The position numbers and the translations under genes are program-made. Shown piece after piece: positions 21,981 through 32,744 of a DNA stretch of 64,000 nucleotides. Location of the stretch: the NCBI GenBank assembly GCA_013339895.1, contig JABACO010000003.1:9900909-9964908 (forward strand), in the 5' to 3' direction. Each line of letters starts with the position of its first letter. Positions within the stretch are counted from its first letter, which is position 1. Under the pieces are notes generated by a model. The model ran no database searches, was not told the origin of the DNA, and was given only the letters and a program-made list of their open reading frames with translations. This DNA comes from Ephydatia muelleri. Taxonomy: Eukaryota > Porifera > Demospongiae > Spongillida > Spongillidae.

Positions 21981-22298
21981 GGTCCACATACACAACGCAT
22001 ACGTACCACTATCCAGTGTTGTGACATTGGCAACATCACCAGTCTGACATCCAGCTGGGGTGCATGCTGCTTCCACAAAGCTGTACTGCGTTGACGGCTG
22101 CAGGTTATGTACCATGGGACACTGGAAGGACGTTCCCCAGTACGGAAACAGCTTACACATTGTAGGCTGTGATGATCCCATTGGGAACTGAGGGGTTAAA
22201 ACTACATCACATTGACAGCAGAAGTGGAGAGTGCCAGAAGCTGAGGACTTGGAACGCCCAATGGTGCTGTGAAAGGGACCAAGAGTGACAACCATACA

Positions 22299-22334
<36 letters not shown>

Positions 22335-22860
22335 ACAGTGTGTATGTACATGTACATGTATGTGAGTATGTGTGCGAGTGATACATGTGTGAATAGTATG
22401 CATGAATACATATGTTCACACACACACACACGTGCCTCACATTGATTTTCATTGCAATTGCAGAGGGTGTGGCACCTACATGTACTTACACAGCATGCGG
22501 TGTGAGCAGGGCTAGAAATACAAGTGGTGGTCACAATAAATGGGTGGGGTATATACAATAATCGGAGATCAAACACTTCCAAAGGGTGGGGTTTCCCCAA
22601 GAAAGGTGTTCCCCCCAAAAGGTGCCCCCTATCCCACACATGTATCATACTGGATCAGCAGGCTGTTTGGATTGGACAGTGCAGTCACAGCGTTCAGAGC
22701 AGTAGCATTGGGAGCAGCCTGGGATGTGGGCATGGCTTGTAATGTCTTCAAGCTGCTGGAGTTACTTTGGCCACACCCACCGGATGTGCAGGCCTGTACC
22801 AGTATGCATGCTGTAAACAGTTGTAGTCCATATACAGTGTATGGTATTGGACAGGGCAGG
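21239..22860 (-). pseudogene. Fibronectin type III exons (usherin-like), frames broken
   Basis: Three minus-strand segments encode FN3 pieces, domains typical of cell-surface and matrix proteins. At 22860-22632: ILVQACTSGGCGQSNSSSLK, the end of one FN3, and the start of the next. At about 22265-22007: GVPSPQLLALSTSAVNV, NPSVPNGIITAYNV and HNLQPSTQYSF with ACTPAGC, but in three different frames, then a GT donor after LDSG. At 21562-21240: a TAG acceptor, LILNTYSSFMSLQWNAPLQP and YVITAYTLHD, again with a shift at a C6 run. The ACT-x-GC ending is the usherin style. Either the exons are pseudogenised or the assembly has indels. No start or end of the gene is seen. Confidence 0.6.
21901..21971. 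repeat. (CA)n microsatellite
   Basis: About 35 CA units in the intron between two FN3 segments. A second (CA)n lies at 22300-22331. The large Cys/Val frames on the minus strand are artefacts of these runs. Confidence 0.95.
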
Positions 22861-22904
22861 GATTTACCGCCCACCCCCTGGTTTGCCCCTAATTTGAATA
22901 ACCC

Positions 22905-23250
22905 AGGGAGAAGGCCAACAGTACACCATATCCACACTCAACAAGGCCAACAGAATAGGGAGAAGGCCAACAGTATAGGGAGAGAAGCCAACAGTATAGG
23001 GAGAAGACCAACAGTATAGGGAGAAGGCCAACTTTATAAAGACAAGGCAAACAGTATCGGGAGAAGACCAGCAGTACAGGGAGAAGGCCACCAGTCTAAC
23101 AATAATGGAAGAAGACCAACAGTATAAGGAGACGGGCAATTAATGGTTCGGGAGTAAAGGGAGAAGGCTACCACTGGTTACAGTACAGGGAGATGTCCAT
23201 CATTATAGAGAGATGGCCAACTGTACTAGTATAGGGAGAAGGCCATATCT
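22905..23250 (+). repeat. 20-bp minisatellite array AGGGAGAAGGCCAACAGTAT
   Basis: About 15 degenerate units. It has the same unit as at 1128-1181 (opposite orientation). Confidence 0.9.
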
Positions 23251-23582
23251 ACTCCTTCCAAGATATGCACATAGGGCCGAACACTACCCACTGCCGAACA
23301 TACCCTACGCTACTAAATTCACACAGTATACTCACCAAAACACCTGCGTCTCAGAAGATGAAAGCAAGAAGGGCATACGTATATAGTTCGATCCCTGCAT
23401 GCATCATTGTGCCTAATTGATGCGCTCCACATCTCCAGTGCAAGTGACAGCTGATAAGATAATTTTAATTTTTTGTATCGGTACAATTATAGTTGTATCA
23501 AATTGTCTTGATAGTTACATTACAGCCATTAAAGTTTATCCCCACTAGCTAGCCAACATAAATTTAATAAAATAAATGTCCT

Positions 23583-23614
<32 letters not shown>
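23583..23614. repeat. G32 homopolymer
   Basis: Uninterrupted run of about 32 G flanked by a duplicated TGTCCTGGGG context (23577 and about 23632). Its length is unreliable in any assembly. It can form G-quadruplexes. Confidence 0.8.
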
Positions 23615-23615
<1 letters not shown>

Positions 23616-23701
23616 ATGGTGTAGAGGCTTTATGTCCTGGGGGGATACCTTGATATTAGTCATCAGTATAGGGGTGTACAATTATATTATGGAATAGCCC
23701 A

Positions 23702-24459
23702 TTCTTTCATTGATAGTATTACTTCATGGCCACCCTCTCAAAGGAGTACGCATCAAACTTCAGAAGCATAATGCTGACATTGTAACTGCTTACAGGCATA
23801 TTGACCTTGCTATTGAAGAAGTATCTTACATGAGAGAAGATTTTGATAGTGTATGGAGTGAGTGGTTTGGAGAGGCTGAATCATTGACTACTGACATAGG
23901 AGCAGTAATTACAATTCCTAGTATCAACAGCATCGTTCAAATGTTCCAGCTGATTCACCAAGTGAATATTATAAGAGATGTTTAGGTATTCCATTTATAG
24001 ATAGTTTATTAAGTCAGATGAATGAACGATTTTCTATTGAAAATCGAGTTGCGCAATCACTGATGTCTCTATGCCCTTCAATTATCTGCAAATTATGCCC
24101 GACTGAAGGATTCAGACGATCTGGCAACGCAGCTGCTATTTTGGGAAGTTGATATGCCAAGCGCTGCTTGTCTAAAGCAAAAGCTAGTTCGCTGGAAACT
24201 CTTTTGGAACGAAGGCAGACGTGAAGACAAACCAGAGGATTTGATGGATGCATTGCCATATGCAGATGAAGACATTTTTCCAAACATTCGCCAACTAATT
24301 TTAATTGGATGTACGACACCGATTGGAACTTGTCAGGCAGAAAGGTCTTTTTCAGTTTTGAGACAAATAAAATCACACTTACATTCAACAATGACCGAAG
24401 ACAGGCTGACAGATCTAATCATGATGTCTATCCACCGTGCTGAGTGTTTGTCGTTTTAA
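23702..24459 (+). pseudogene. C-terminal relic of a hAT transposase
   Basis: Three frames in sequence. 23702-23945 covers a region ending in PSINSIVQ. 23940-24105 reads NVPADSPSEYYKRCLGIPFI and RFSIENRVAQSL. 24085-24459 includes LKDSDDLATQLLFWEVDMPS and the hAT dimerisation signature TCQAERSFSVLRQIKSHLHS, then MTEDRLTDLIMMSIHR. It resembles the ZMYM/52-kDa-repressor-like hAT group. At least two frameshifts and lack of the N-terminus and catalytic core make it dead. Confidence 0.8.
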
Positions 24460-25268
24460 TAACGTTTCCGTTTGTCGTTACAACGGAAACTGTTGTACCA
24501 CGATTTGTGCAAGAAAAACCTAGGCGTTTGTTTTGCAAATCTATTTTGTTTGATGAGTCAGAAGATTAGACTGTTTATTTTATGTTCTTTTCATGGTTGG
24601 TGACAGATCTGCTCTCTTTGTGAGCTCTGCTGTTACTACGGGTTAGTGGCAGAAACGTTGTGATACTGTCAATGATGTACATGTATATGCAACTTTTCAA
24701 TGCAAAGTTATCTAATAAAATGAACCAACAATACTCAGCAATTTCAATCAATGGTAAATGCTCAAAAATTATCTTCATTTGCAATTATTGAACAGTACAT
24801 CTGCTTTCATATACCTGTACTTACACTACTGAGTTCATTTCTTTTGTGACAATATCTGAATCTGCAGGATTCAAAAGCATGGTGTGGGGATAATCTCGAT
24901 ATGGCAACAACTGCAATGGGCCCTGCAAACAAAGTAAGCTTTGTCTCTACAAGAATGAATCATTTTAATCAGCACCTTTTAGACAATTCAGTACTTGGAC
25001 ATGTGGTTGAATGTGTTTGCTATGGGAATAATGCAGTGTGTCAGTACACTGCGTTGGCATGCTCTCCTCAAACTCTAGTTTTTTTAACACGCGGTCCATG
25101 AAAGAATGATACAACAAAGTGTGAACTGCACTATACACAAAGTTGTCGCTGGTGTATTTTAAACCCAATTATTTATTTCTTGTCGTACCTTAATCACAGG
25201 TAGGGGCTTTGCAAGAATCATGAGTCAAGAATCGTGAGTTAAACGCTCTACAGATGCTAGAAGACCAG
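24460..25268. other. Non-coding stretch between hAT relic and T1
   Basis: No domain found. A 66-codon frame at 24901-25101 has no recognisable features. Confidence 0.35.
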
Positions 25269-25269
25269 A

Positions 25270-25800
25270 TCGACTTGATGCAACTTCTCATATTTGTTTG
25301 CCTTGATATGAATGTTAATTATGCCTATTATCAACTTAATAACTTTAATGGTTTACGAAATATATCTTCCTGAATAATTGATTTTTTACCAAAAATTGCA
25401 ACTTGGAGGGCTCACATCTTTGCCACCAAAGTGCAGATGCTGGTATATCAGGCATCAAATTGAAGCTTCTTCTTAGCACAACTGAACTTTGCAAATCATT
25501 TTTCAGGGTGATGAAAGGGTTAAAAATGAAACTTGTTTAATGTTTACTTTACAAAAAAGAGGTCACTTGCCATACAATACTCAAGGATTTTATTTCACCA
25601 TATAGTAGTCAATGACGGTCCCAATGTTTTCCAAAAGTTTGAGTATCGGTAACCCTTGGGCACCATGCGCAGCTAAACCTGAAGTCGCCATGTTTTTTTT
25701 CAACTTGGTTGATTTAGCTCTAATCTAAAGTGTTTACGTTGTGGGGAGCAGTATTACGTAACCGTCTTACCACAAATTGTGGTTTATTTGACTCAGCAGT
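25270..25800 (+). repeat. Left inverted end of T1
   Basis: Reverse complement of about 32745-33290 at roughly 90 per cent identity by eye. A diverged third copy lies at about 36815-37215. Confidence 0.85.
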
Positions 25801-26003
25801 TTTTTTTTGTAACGAATCTTTGAGCGTTAAATAGAGGCAAACTTGTGCGAACGCCAGTGTTCAGCCATGAGCAGTTATTGGAGTCGATAGTCCAGTGCTG
25901 CCAACCCTCCCGGCTAATCCTTGAGTCTCAAGGTTTTCAATCATATCTCAAGGTTTCAAGGGAAGTGGTCCGATTCTCAAGGTTTTTAAAGCCACCCATA
26001 AGT

Positions 26004-26113
26004 TAGTCTCGTACCCAGACCCACCATGACGTAAGCGTTTATCGCTTACAGTAGTAGTGTTTATACTGTAAGCGATAAACGCTTACGTCATGGTGGGTCT
26101 GGGTACGAGACTA
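26004..26113. mobile_element. Tiny hairpin element with 50-bp perfect arms
   Basis: Arms 26004-26053 and 26064-26113 are exact inverse copies (TAGTCTCGTACCCAGACCCA and on) around a 10-base loop. CCCATAAGT lies immediately left (25995-26003) and one base to the right (26115-26123), a likely 9-bp target duplication. It lies between the hAT left end and the hAT gene. Confidence 0.85.
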
Positions 26114-26269
26114 CCCCATAAGTAACATCATAGACACTAAGGACTGTGATAGCTACTTCATGATGTAGCAATTAATGTACGGTCGTGTGTACGCGTACTA
26201 TGGTCGACCGGTCTATAGCGTAGTAACAATAACAAAACTATACAGTTATCGGAAAAACGAAACGTACGA

Positions 26270-28224
26270 ATGTTGTCTCCATCCAATTCCGAACCAAGCG
26301 ATTCTGATAGTGTGCTAGAAAGCCAGCCTGGTCCATCAAAACACAGTGCCAAAAAGCGCAAGATGAAGTACAAGAGCAAATTTTCAAAGGAATGGACAAA
26401 GACCTGGCTGCGCTACCTGGAGATATCCATTCTTTTTCATGTATTGTATGCTCTAGGAGAGTATCCTGTCAGTACCAGGGAGTGCGTGACGTGAAAGATC
26501 ACATTAGTTCTGAAATTCATCAAACATTAGCAAAGGAAGCACTGTCTCAGCCAAAGCTTTCATTTCCATCCGTTGATCCACTTAAACAGAAGGTAAGATG
26601 CAAAAACTGATGTACACGTAACTACTGCTAATACCTTTATCCTAAGGTTACTCGAGCAGAAGTGAAAATGACAAATGTTTTAGTTCAGTACAATATACCA
26701 TTCTCCGTTGCTGATGATCTGAGACCATTGTTTCGCAATATTTTCCCAGACAGCCAAATTGCAAAAGCATATGCAAGTGGCAGAACAAAAACTTAATCCA
26801 CTTACTGTCAGAATATATGATGACAATCAAAGGCAAGTTGTAACCGTGCTTCTAGACCTGTGCACTACTAGTGGATGTGATTGCGGTACTGCTGACATAA
26901 TTTTTCAAAAGATTGACTCAATCATGAGTCAGTATGACATATCATGGGGACAATGCATTGGATTTGGAGTTGACAATACATCTGTCAATGTAGGAGTGGA
27001 TAAGTCAATAATGACACATGTTAAAGCCAAAAATGACTCTTGTTATTTCATGGGATGTCCTTGTCATATTATTGTGCATAATATTGCTTGTAAGGATTCC
27101 AATGCCTTTACCAAAATATCTGGTTTTGATGTTGAAGATTTATGCATTGATGCATTTTATTGGTTTGATAAAAGTACAAAGCGGAAAGGAGTTTTACAAG
27201 AATTCTGCACATTCTGTGATATGGAATATAGTGAAATAGTCAAGTTTGTTAGTGTTAGATGGCTTAGCCTTGATGCAGCAATAAATAGAATTCTTTATAT
27301 CCATCTTTGAGAAGTTATTTTTTGTCTGAATCAGAGTCACAAGAACGATTCAAAAGATTGGCTAAGGCATTTGGAAATCCATTGACTGAAATCTATTTAC
27401 TTTTTTTTCAATCTGTTCTGCCAACATTCAATAGGTTCAATCTCTTATTACAGTGTGAAGAACCTTCAATATTTCTTGTTGCAGATGGAATACAAAGCTT
27501 TTTAAAAACATCATTAGGAAGATTTTTGACTATTGAATCTATTGTTTCAGCAGATCATATTGAAAATGTTGATTTTATGAATCCAAACAACCATTTACAC
27601 AATGATGTATCAGTTGGTATGATTACAAAGCAGTGCCTACATAAATGTTTGGAAAATGGTGATATTACTCCACAAGATATAAAAGTATTTTATTCCTCTG
27701 TACATGAGCTTTTCACTGAAAGTGTTACATATGCACTAAAGAAGTTGCCAGTCAGGGACACATTATTACAACATGCTAGATTTTTGAATGTAATGGAGAA
27801 AGTAAAACACACATTTTCTTCTGTTGAGTATTTTTGCGAAAAGTATAGTACTTTATTTAAGTTTACACCAACAATAATGGACTCTCTACATGAGGAGTTT
27901 ATAGAATACCAAGTTTTGGACAATGCTGTTTTAACAGAAGCTCAATGGAATGAAGCTCTTGTCTGTGTTAGTGGTGCTGATGATGATACACCAGGAACAA
28001 AATACTATAGAATGGATATAATATGGGGATTTATTTCAGAACTTAAGAGAGTTGATGCTTATCAATGGTAGCAAAGTTGGTCTTATGTATTCCACATAGC
28101 AATGCTGGAGAGGAGCGTGTTTTTAATCTCATTAAATTGAACAAAACTCCATCAAGAAACTCTTTAAATCCTGATGGTACAGTCATCAATAGTTCAAGTC
28201 AAACTTGCAAATCGATGTGATCCT
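26270..28224 (+). pseudogene. hAT transposase of the nested element, core deleted
   Basis: The N-terminus is Ser/Lys-rich (HSAKKRKMKYKSKFSKEW). A zinc finger (CIVCSRRVSCQYQG, VKDHISSEIHQ) follows, in a shifted frame from 26392. A 54-bp intron (26592-26645) joins DPLKQK to VTRAEVKMTNVLVQYNIPFS in phase. After ASGRTK the frame jumps to LNPLTVRIYDDNQRQ. The stretch that in hAT proteins carries the first catalytic Asp is missing. GFGVDNTSVNVG and GCPCHIIVH follow, then 27307-28071 (FFQSVLPTFNRFNLLLQCEE). A last shifted piece, HSNAGEERVFNLIKLN, is the dimerisation end. Confidence 0.8.
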
Positions 28225-28740
28225 GCTGCATAGGAACCTTCCCCGGAACTGTTGAAATCTGCAAAGAAAGCAACAAAACAATATAACGATGAGCATAGAA
28301 TGAAAAATCCATAGCTATATATAGTGTAGTTCATTTATCATTGCATTTACAGTATTAAATTTGTTTGAAACACATACCTCTGTATTATATTATAATATTA
28401 TATTTGGCAATTGTAGAGGAACTTAAAAAGATGCAATGTAAATTGGTGGTAGCTATATAGATGGAACAGCGAGGATACAGAGCATGTGTTCTCAATATAT
28501 GGACCATTTTATAAATCTCAAGGTTTTGTATTATGGCAGGTTGGCAGCCCTGCGATACTGTTGCGATCCTTTCAAGCACCATCGGTGCCGTATATACTCG
28601 CACCTTTGAGTTGTACCAGCATCATTGATTGCAGAACACCCATCTCTCTCGCTACAAAGTGGAGTCGTAGCTTGCTGCAATTGTCTAAAAGCAATACGTG
28701 AGTGTTCTCCTGAGTCCAGAGCTCCTGATGTACCTTTATC

Positions 28741-28915
28741 AGGTCCTAGCAACGAACATGCTGGTTCTAGCAACGAACGTGCTGGTCCTAGCAACGAACA
28801 TGCCGGTCCTAGCAATGAACGTGCCGGTCCTAGCAACGAACGTGCCGGTCCTAGCAACGAACGTGCAGGTCCTAGCAACGAACGTGCAGGTCCTGGCAAC
28901 GAACGTGTTGGTTCT
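28741..28915 (+). repeat. 21-bp in-frame minisatellite
   Basis: Eight or so copies of GGTCCTAGCAACGAACGTGC encode the heptapeptide AGPSNER/H within the T1 transposase N-terminus. Because the unit is a multiple of three, copy-number change does not shift the frame. Confidence 0.9.
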
Positions 28916-31034
28916 AGTGACCAAGAGCATCTCCCAGTACCATTCCAAGCACACCAAAAAATAGTGATGATGACAGTGATGCCGTACCTGATCTACTTAC
29001 GCTTAATGAAACACTTTCCACTCATGGAATCTCTCCTGTCCACAACAAGAAACGTCTGCGGTGTAAAAGTTATGTCTCACAAAAAGTAAGAAAGAGGTGG
29101 TAAAAAGTGTGCAGCTTGCTGTGGGTACCAATTCAGAATTTGTGCATCAAGATGATGGTGCAGAAGTGATAAAGCAGCTAAAGGAGAAGTTTGTTTCAAC
29201 CAAATCAAGGGTGAGCGGATAAGAATATTAACAGTTCTGCCAAAGAGTTGGTCTATACGCAATATTATGGACAACTTTGATTGTACCTTTTACCAAGCAA
29301 GGTTGGCTAAGAAGATTGTAGAAGACAAAGGGGTTATGTCTAGTCCAAATGCAAAGGCCAGAAAATCACTATCTGAAGACACTGTAAAATTAGTTCAAGC
29401 CTTTTACTACCATGATGACATCAGCCGGGTGATGCCTGGGAAAAAGGATTTTGTATCAGCTAGAAATGAAAATGGAGAAAAAGAGCACTGCCAGAAGAGA
29501 CTTGTGCTATGTAATCTGAGGGAAGCTTATAAACAATTCAAAACACAGCATCCAGATGTTAAGGTTGGATTCTCTAAGTTTGCTGAACTGAGACCAAAAG
29601 AATGTGTGTTGGCAGGAGCCACTGGTACTCACTCAGTATGTGTGTGTGTTATTCACCAGAATGTAAAGCTAATGATGGCAGGTGGCAGGTTGGAGGCACC
29701 AATGGCTGGTTTACACACTACACAGATTGCTTGGCAGCCATCCAGTGTGAGCCTCCTAGTTATAAGTGTGTCTCTGGGACATGCACAGAATGCCCTGGAG
29801 CAGAGGCACTGAAGGAGGAGCTTGAAGCAGCCATGGAGGAGAATGGTGTAGAAACTGTGCAGTACAACCAGTGGACAAACACTGATCGTGCTAATCTTGA
29901 GACCCGTATTGCACCTGTTGAAGAATTTCTTGATGTGTTCATGGCCACATTGAAGAAGCTGCAATTGCATGATTTATTGCAAAGAATCAAGCCAAGTTTC
30001 TGGCAGAGAGGAAGGAGAGCCTCACACCTGGAGAGTATATTGTAATTGCTGACTTCTCAGAGAATTACAGTTTTGTTGTTCAAGATGAGATACAATCTTT
30101 TCATTGGAACAATTTACAAGCAACTGTACATCCATTCCTTTGCTACTATAAGAACGCTGATGGAAAGCTACAAAGTGTCTGTTTCACCATCATTTCTGAG
30201 AATAAAGAACATAACACAATTGCTGTGCACCTGTTCCAGCGGAAATTAGTAGCATTCCTGACAGAGCATTTAGGAGCAAAGCCTAAGAAAATTATCTACA
30301 TGTACATGTCAGATGGCTGTGCTGGTCAGTACAAGAACTGCTACAACTTCACCAACTTGTGTCATCATCAGGAAGATTTTGGAATTCCAGCAGAGTGGCA
30401 TTTCTTTGCTACTTCTCATGGCAAATCAGCTGCAGATGGTATAGCAGGAACAGTGAAAAGGACTGCATCCAAAGCTAGTTTGCAACATCCATACAAAGAC
30501 CAAATATTGACACCAAGTCAACTATACCAATGTTTTTCAAAGGAGATCACTTTGCATATGCAACCTTGCATGAGCATGAAGATGAAGCAAAGTTTCTGAC
30601 AGAGAGATTTCTGCACAGCAGGACGGTTCCTGGAACACAATCGCTTCACTGTTTCATTCCCAATTCAATATCTACTGCCAAAGTGAAACCATATTCAAAT
30701 GGTTCAATGACAAGAATTGAAAGGGTTACTTCAGTTACTTCAGCACGAATTCAGGCCCTTTCACCCATCCATCAAAGGTTATGTCACAGTACTATACGAA
30801 CAATTATGTTGGCTTGGCTATGTTATGAAAGCGGATCTAGAAGAAAAAATTGTTGAAGTAAATTTTCTTCATCCACAACTACCAGCTAAGTCTTACATGT
30901 ACCCACAACAGCAGGATATCTTGGAGGTGGGGACCCAACAGACATTCTTACCCTTGTGAGTCCGGCAACAGCTACTGGACGAACATACTCCTTGACACCA
31001 ATGGAAACCAGTATGGCAATGACAGCACTTACAT

Positions 31035-31440
31035 AGCACAACATGATTTATTGTAAGGTGCATCCATGAAAAATCCATTGTTGCTCAGATACACATGTAC
31101 ATGTAGCTCTGGTGCACTCGTGAAGAAAAGTCGGTTGTTGCTCAGATAACTCTGGTGCACCCGTGAAGATAAAAATCGATTGTTGCTCAGATATACATGT
31201 ACATGTAGCTCTGGTGCACTCGTGAAGAAAAGTCGGTTGTTGCTCAGATAGCTCTGGTGCACACATAAAGATAAAAGTCGATTGATGCTCAGATATACAT
31301 GTACATGTAGCTCTGGTGCACTCATGAAGAAAAGTCGGTTGTTGCTCAGATAACTCTGGTGCACCCGTGAAGATAAAAGTCGATTGTTGCTCAGATATAC
31401 ATGTACATGTAGCTCTGGTGCACTCTTAAAGAAAAGAGCT
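31035..31440. repeat. 102-bp satellite array inside T1
   Basis: About four copies of a unit made of two related halves (44 and 58 bp), each with CTCTGGTGCAC and GTTGCTCAGATA; the longer half ends TACATGTACATGT. It is not a CRISPR array: units are long, halves are related and there are no unique spacers. Confidence 0.9.
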
Positions 31441-31735
31441 CAGATAACTTACAGTGTACTGTGTTTTGGGAGGTTTGCTAGCTGTTTATATCGTGTTGAA
31501 TCAAAAGTTCTTTTAAGAACTCGTTTTTCAGCTTGTCCTCACAATCTATTGAGGTAACATTCTGACAAACGTTACATTTACACAAGAAGTTACACCTTAG
31601 CAAAGCTTTATTATCATAACAAAGAAGTGATCACCTGGGTACAAGCACATGTAAATGTTTTGAAAGAGTACGCATACTAATGGTAAAAAAAAACGGTTGT
31701 TGTCCTGCCCAAGTGTCTGGCATAGGTCTAGCTGT

Positions 31736-32677
31736 TCATGGTAACGGTGCCTGGGACCATGACTGTGATGGTGACTGGAGCTGAACCCTTGGAAACTGGA
31801 CTATTGCAGCTACTGGTGGCCTCACCATTACAGGCTCTGGCTGATAGGAATGATGCAAGTATGAGTATGAGGAATGGGATGATGAGCATGGTGAAGAAAA
31901 ACATGAAGATGGATGTGTTGAATGACTTGAACATGTTTGCTGAGTAGAGGGACGTGGTGAAGAACATGTTGGATGACTTGAGTGGCGGGATGATCCAGGT
32001 GAATAGGAACATTTTGGATGACTTGAGTGGCGGGGCGATCCAGGTGAAGAGGAACGTACACGTGTTGAATGATGTGAGGAACGTAGTGAACTGGAAGTTG
32101 GTGATGGTGACCGAGATCTCCATGAACTACTTGTAGATGCACTTGTATCTAAAGATGAATTTGAATTCAAATACTGAATTTGTGACTTGATTCTTCGCCT
32201 ATTCCTAGGCTTTGCAGGTGGCATGGTAGCTGTGGCAGGTAGCATGGCTACTTCTGTTGCAGGTGGCTTGGTAGCTGTAGCAGGTAGTGCAGCTAGGCCT
32301 GTGGCAGGTAACGCAGCGAGTTCTGTTTCAGATGGTGGCTTGGTAGCTGTGGCAGGTAGCATGGCTAGTTCCATTGCAGGTATCTTGGTAGCTGTAGATA
32401 GCGCGGCTATGTCTGTGGCAGATGGTGGCTTGGTAGCTGTGGCAGGTAGCATGGCTAGTTCCGTTGCAATAGCTGTGGCAGATAGCGCGGCTAGGCCTGT
32501 GGCAGATGGTGGCTTGGTAGCTGTGGCAGGTAGCATGGCTAGTTCCGTTGCAGATGGATTGGTAGCTGTGGTAGGTTGCGTGGCTAGATCCGCGACAGGT
32601 TGCATGGCTAGGTTGGTGGCAGGTTGTGTGCCTAGAAAAGTCGCAGGAAGCGTTGTATTGCTAAACATTGATCCCAT
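31736..32677 (-). CDS. Intact Ala/Thr/Pro- and Ser/Arg-rich ORF of T1
   Basis: 313 codons from ATG at 32677 to TGA at 31736, opposite to the transposase and about 70 bp inside the right inverted end. Residues 1-150 are degenerate repeats such as ELAMLPATATKPPSAT (DNA repeat 32205-32640). A basic patch KPRNRRRIKSQIQYL follows. Residues about 175-270 are Ser/Arg/His-rich (SSWRSRSPSPTSSSLRSSHH, SPGSPRHSSHP repeats). The tail is hydrophobic and Gln/Ser-rich. No known domain. It could be a second transposon protein that binds nucleic acid, or chance openness of repeat DNA. It is the only unbroken long frame in T1. Confidence 0.45.
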   Translation of the reverse strand: MGSMFSNTTLPATFLGTQPATNLAMQPVADLATQPTTATNPSATELAMLPATATKPPSATGLAALSATAIATELAMLPATATKPPSATDIAALSTATKIPAMELAMLPATATKPPSETELAALPATGLAALPATATKPPATEVAMLPATATMPPAKPRNRRRIKSQIQYLNSNSSLDTSASTSSSWRSRSPSPTSSSLRSSHHSTRVRSSSPGSPRHSSHPKCSYSPGSSRHSSHPTCSSPRPSTQQTCSSHSTHPSSCFSSPCSSSHSSYSYLHHSYQPEPVMVRPPVAAIVQFPRVQLQSPSQSWSQAPLP

Positions 32678-32744
32678 CCCAATTAACGCGCAATGTAAAG
32701 GTGTGACTAAAATAGTGCTGAGTCACTGTAACTAATCAAAAAAA

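Larger units (their letters stand above)
25893..28552 (+). mobile_element. hAT transposon nested in T1
   Basis: Ends CAGTGCTGCCAACC (25893) and GGTTGGCAGCCCTG (28552) are imperfect inverted repeats, followed inside by a shared TCTCAAGGTTTT motif. Flanks CGATAGTC (25885-25892) and CGATACTG (28553-28560) resemble the 8-bp duplication made by hAT elements, with two mismatches. It carries one transposase gene in plus orientation. Confidence 0.85.
25867..30959 (+). pseudogene. T1 transposase (CCDPF/MPGKKD family), split by the hAT insertion
   Basis: ATG at 25867 gives MSSYWSR. The hAT interrupts here, and after it the frame continues CCDPFKHHRC. Next come a CCNCLKAI pair (28680s), an in-frame repeat (28741-28915), ILTVLPKSWSIRNIM, then from 29267 YQARLAKKIVEDKGV, SRVMPGKKDFVSAR, QKRLVLCNLREAYKQF, FSKFAELRPKECVLAG and THSVCVCVIHQNVKLM. 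It continues in other frames: TNGWFTHYTDCLAAIQ, then ADFSENYSFVVQDEIQSFHW (about 30050), YMSDGCAGQYKN, WHFFATSHGKSAADGIAGTV (30225-30599), FLTERFLHSRTVPGTQSLH (30530 on) and the end to 30959. The motifs recur in uncharacterised cnidarian and sponge proteins. The aspartates in ADFSENY and SDGCAGQ are candidates for catalysis (inference). Five or more frameshifts. Confidence 0.75.

Noticed and set aside
21238-22403. Large Cys/Val-rich minus-strand frames around 21.9 and 22.3 kb
   Set aside because: They read through (CA)n microsatellites; only the FN3-like ends resemble protein.
24901-25101. 66-codon frame starting MATTAMGPANK
   Set aside because: No domain, no splice context, and no repeat of it elsewhere in the window.
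30046-30249. 67-codon frame MLTSQRITV...
   Set aside because: It is a shifted reading of the T1 transposase, whose true frame here encodes the ADFSENY motif.
31035-31440. CRISPR-like repeat array
   Set aside because: The 102-bp unit consists of two related halves with no unique spacers and lies inside a eukaryotic transposon; it is a satellite.
32187-32735. 182-codon plus-strand Val/Ala/Gly-rich frame
   Set aside because: Antisense of the repeat in the minus-strand T1 ORF, without start context or domain.
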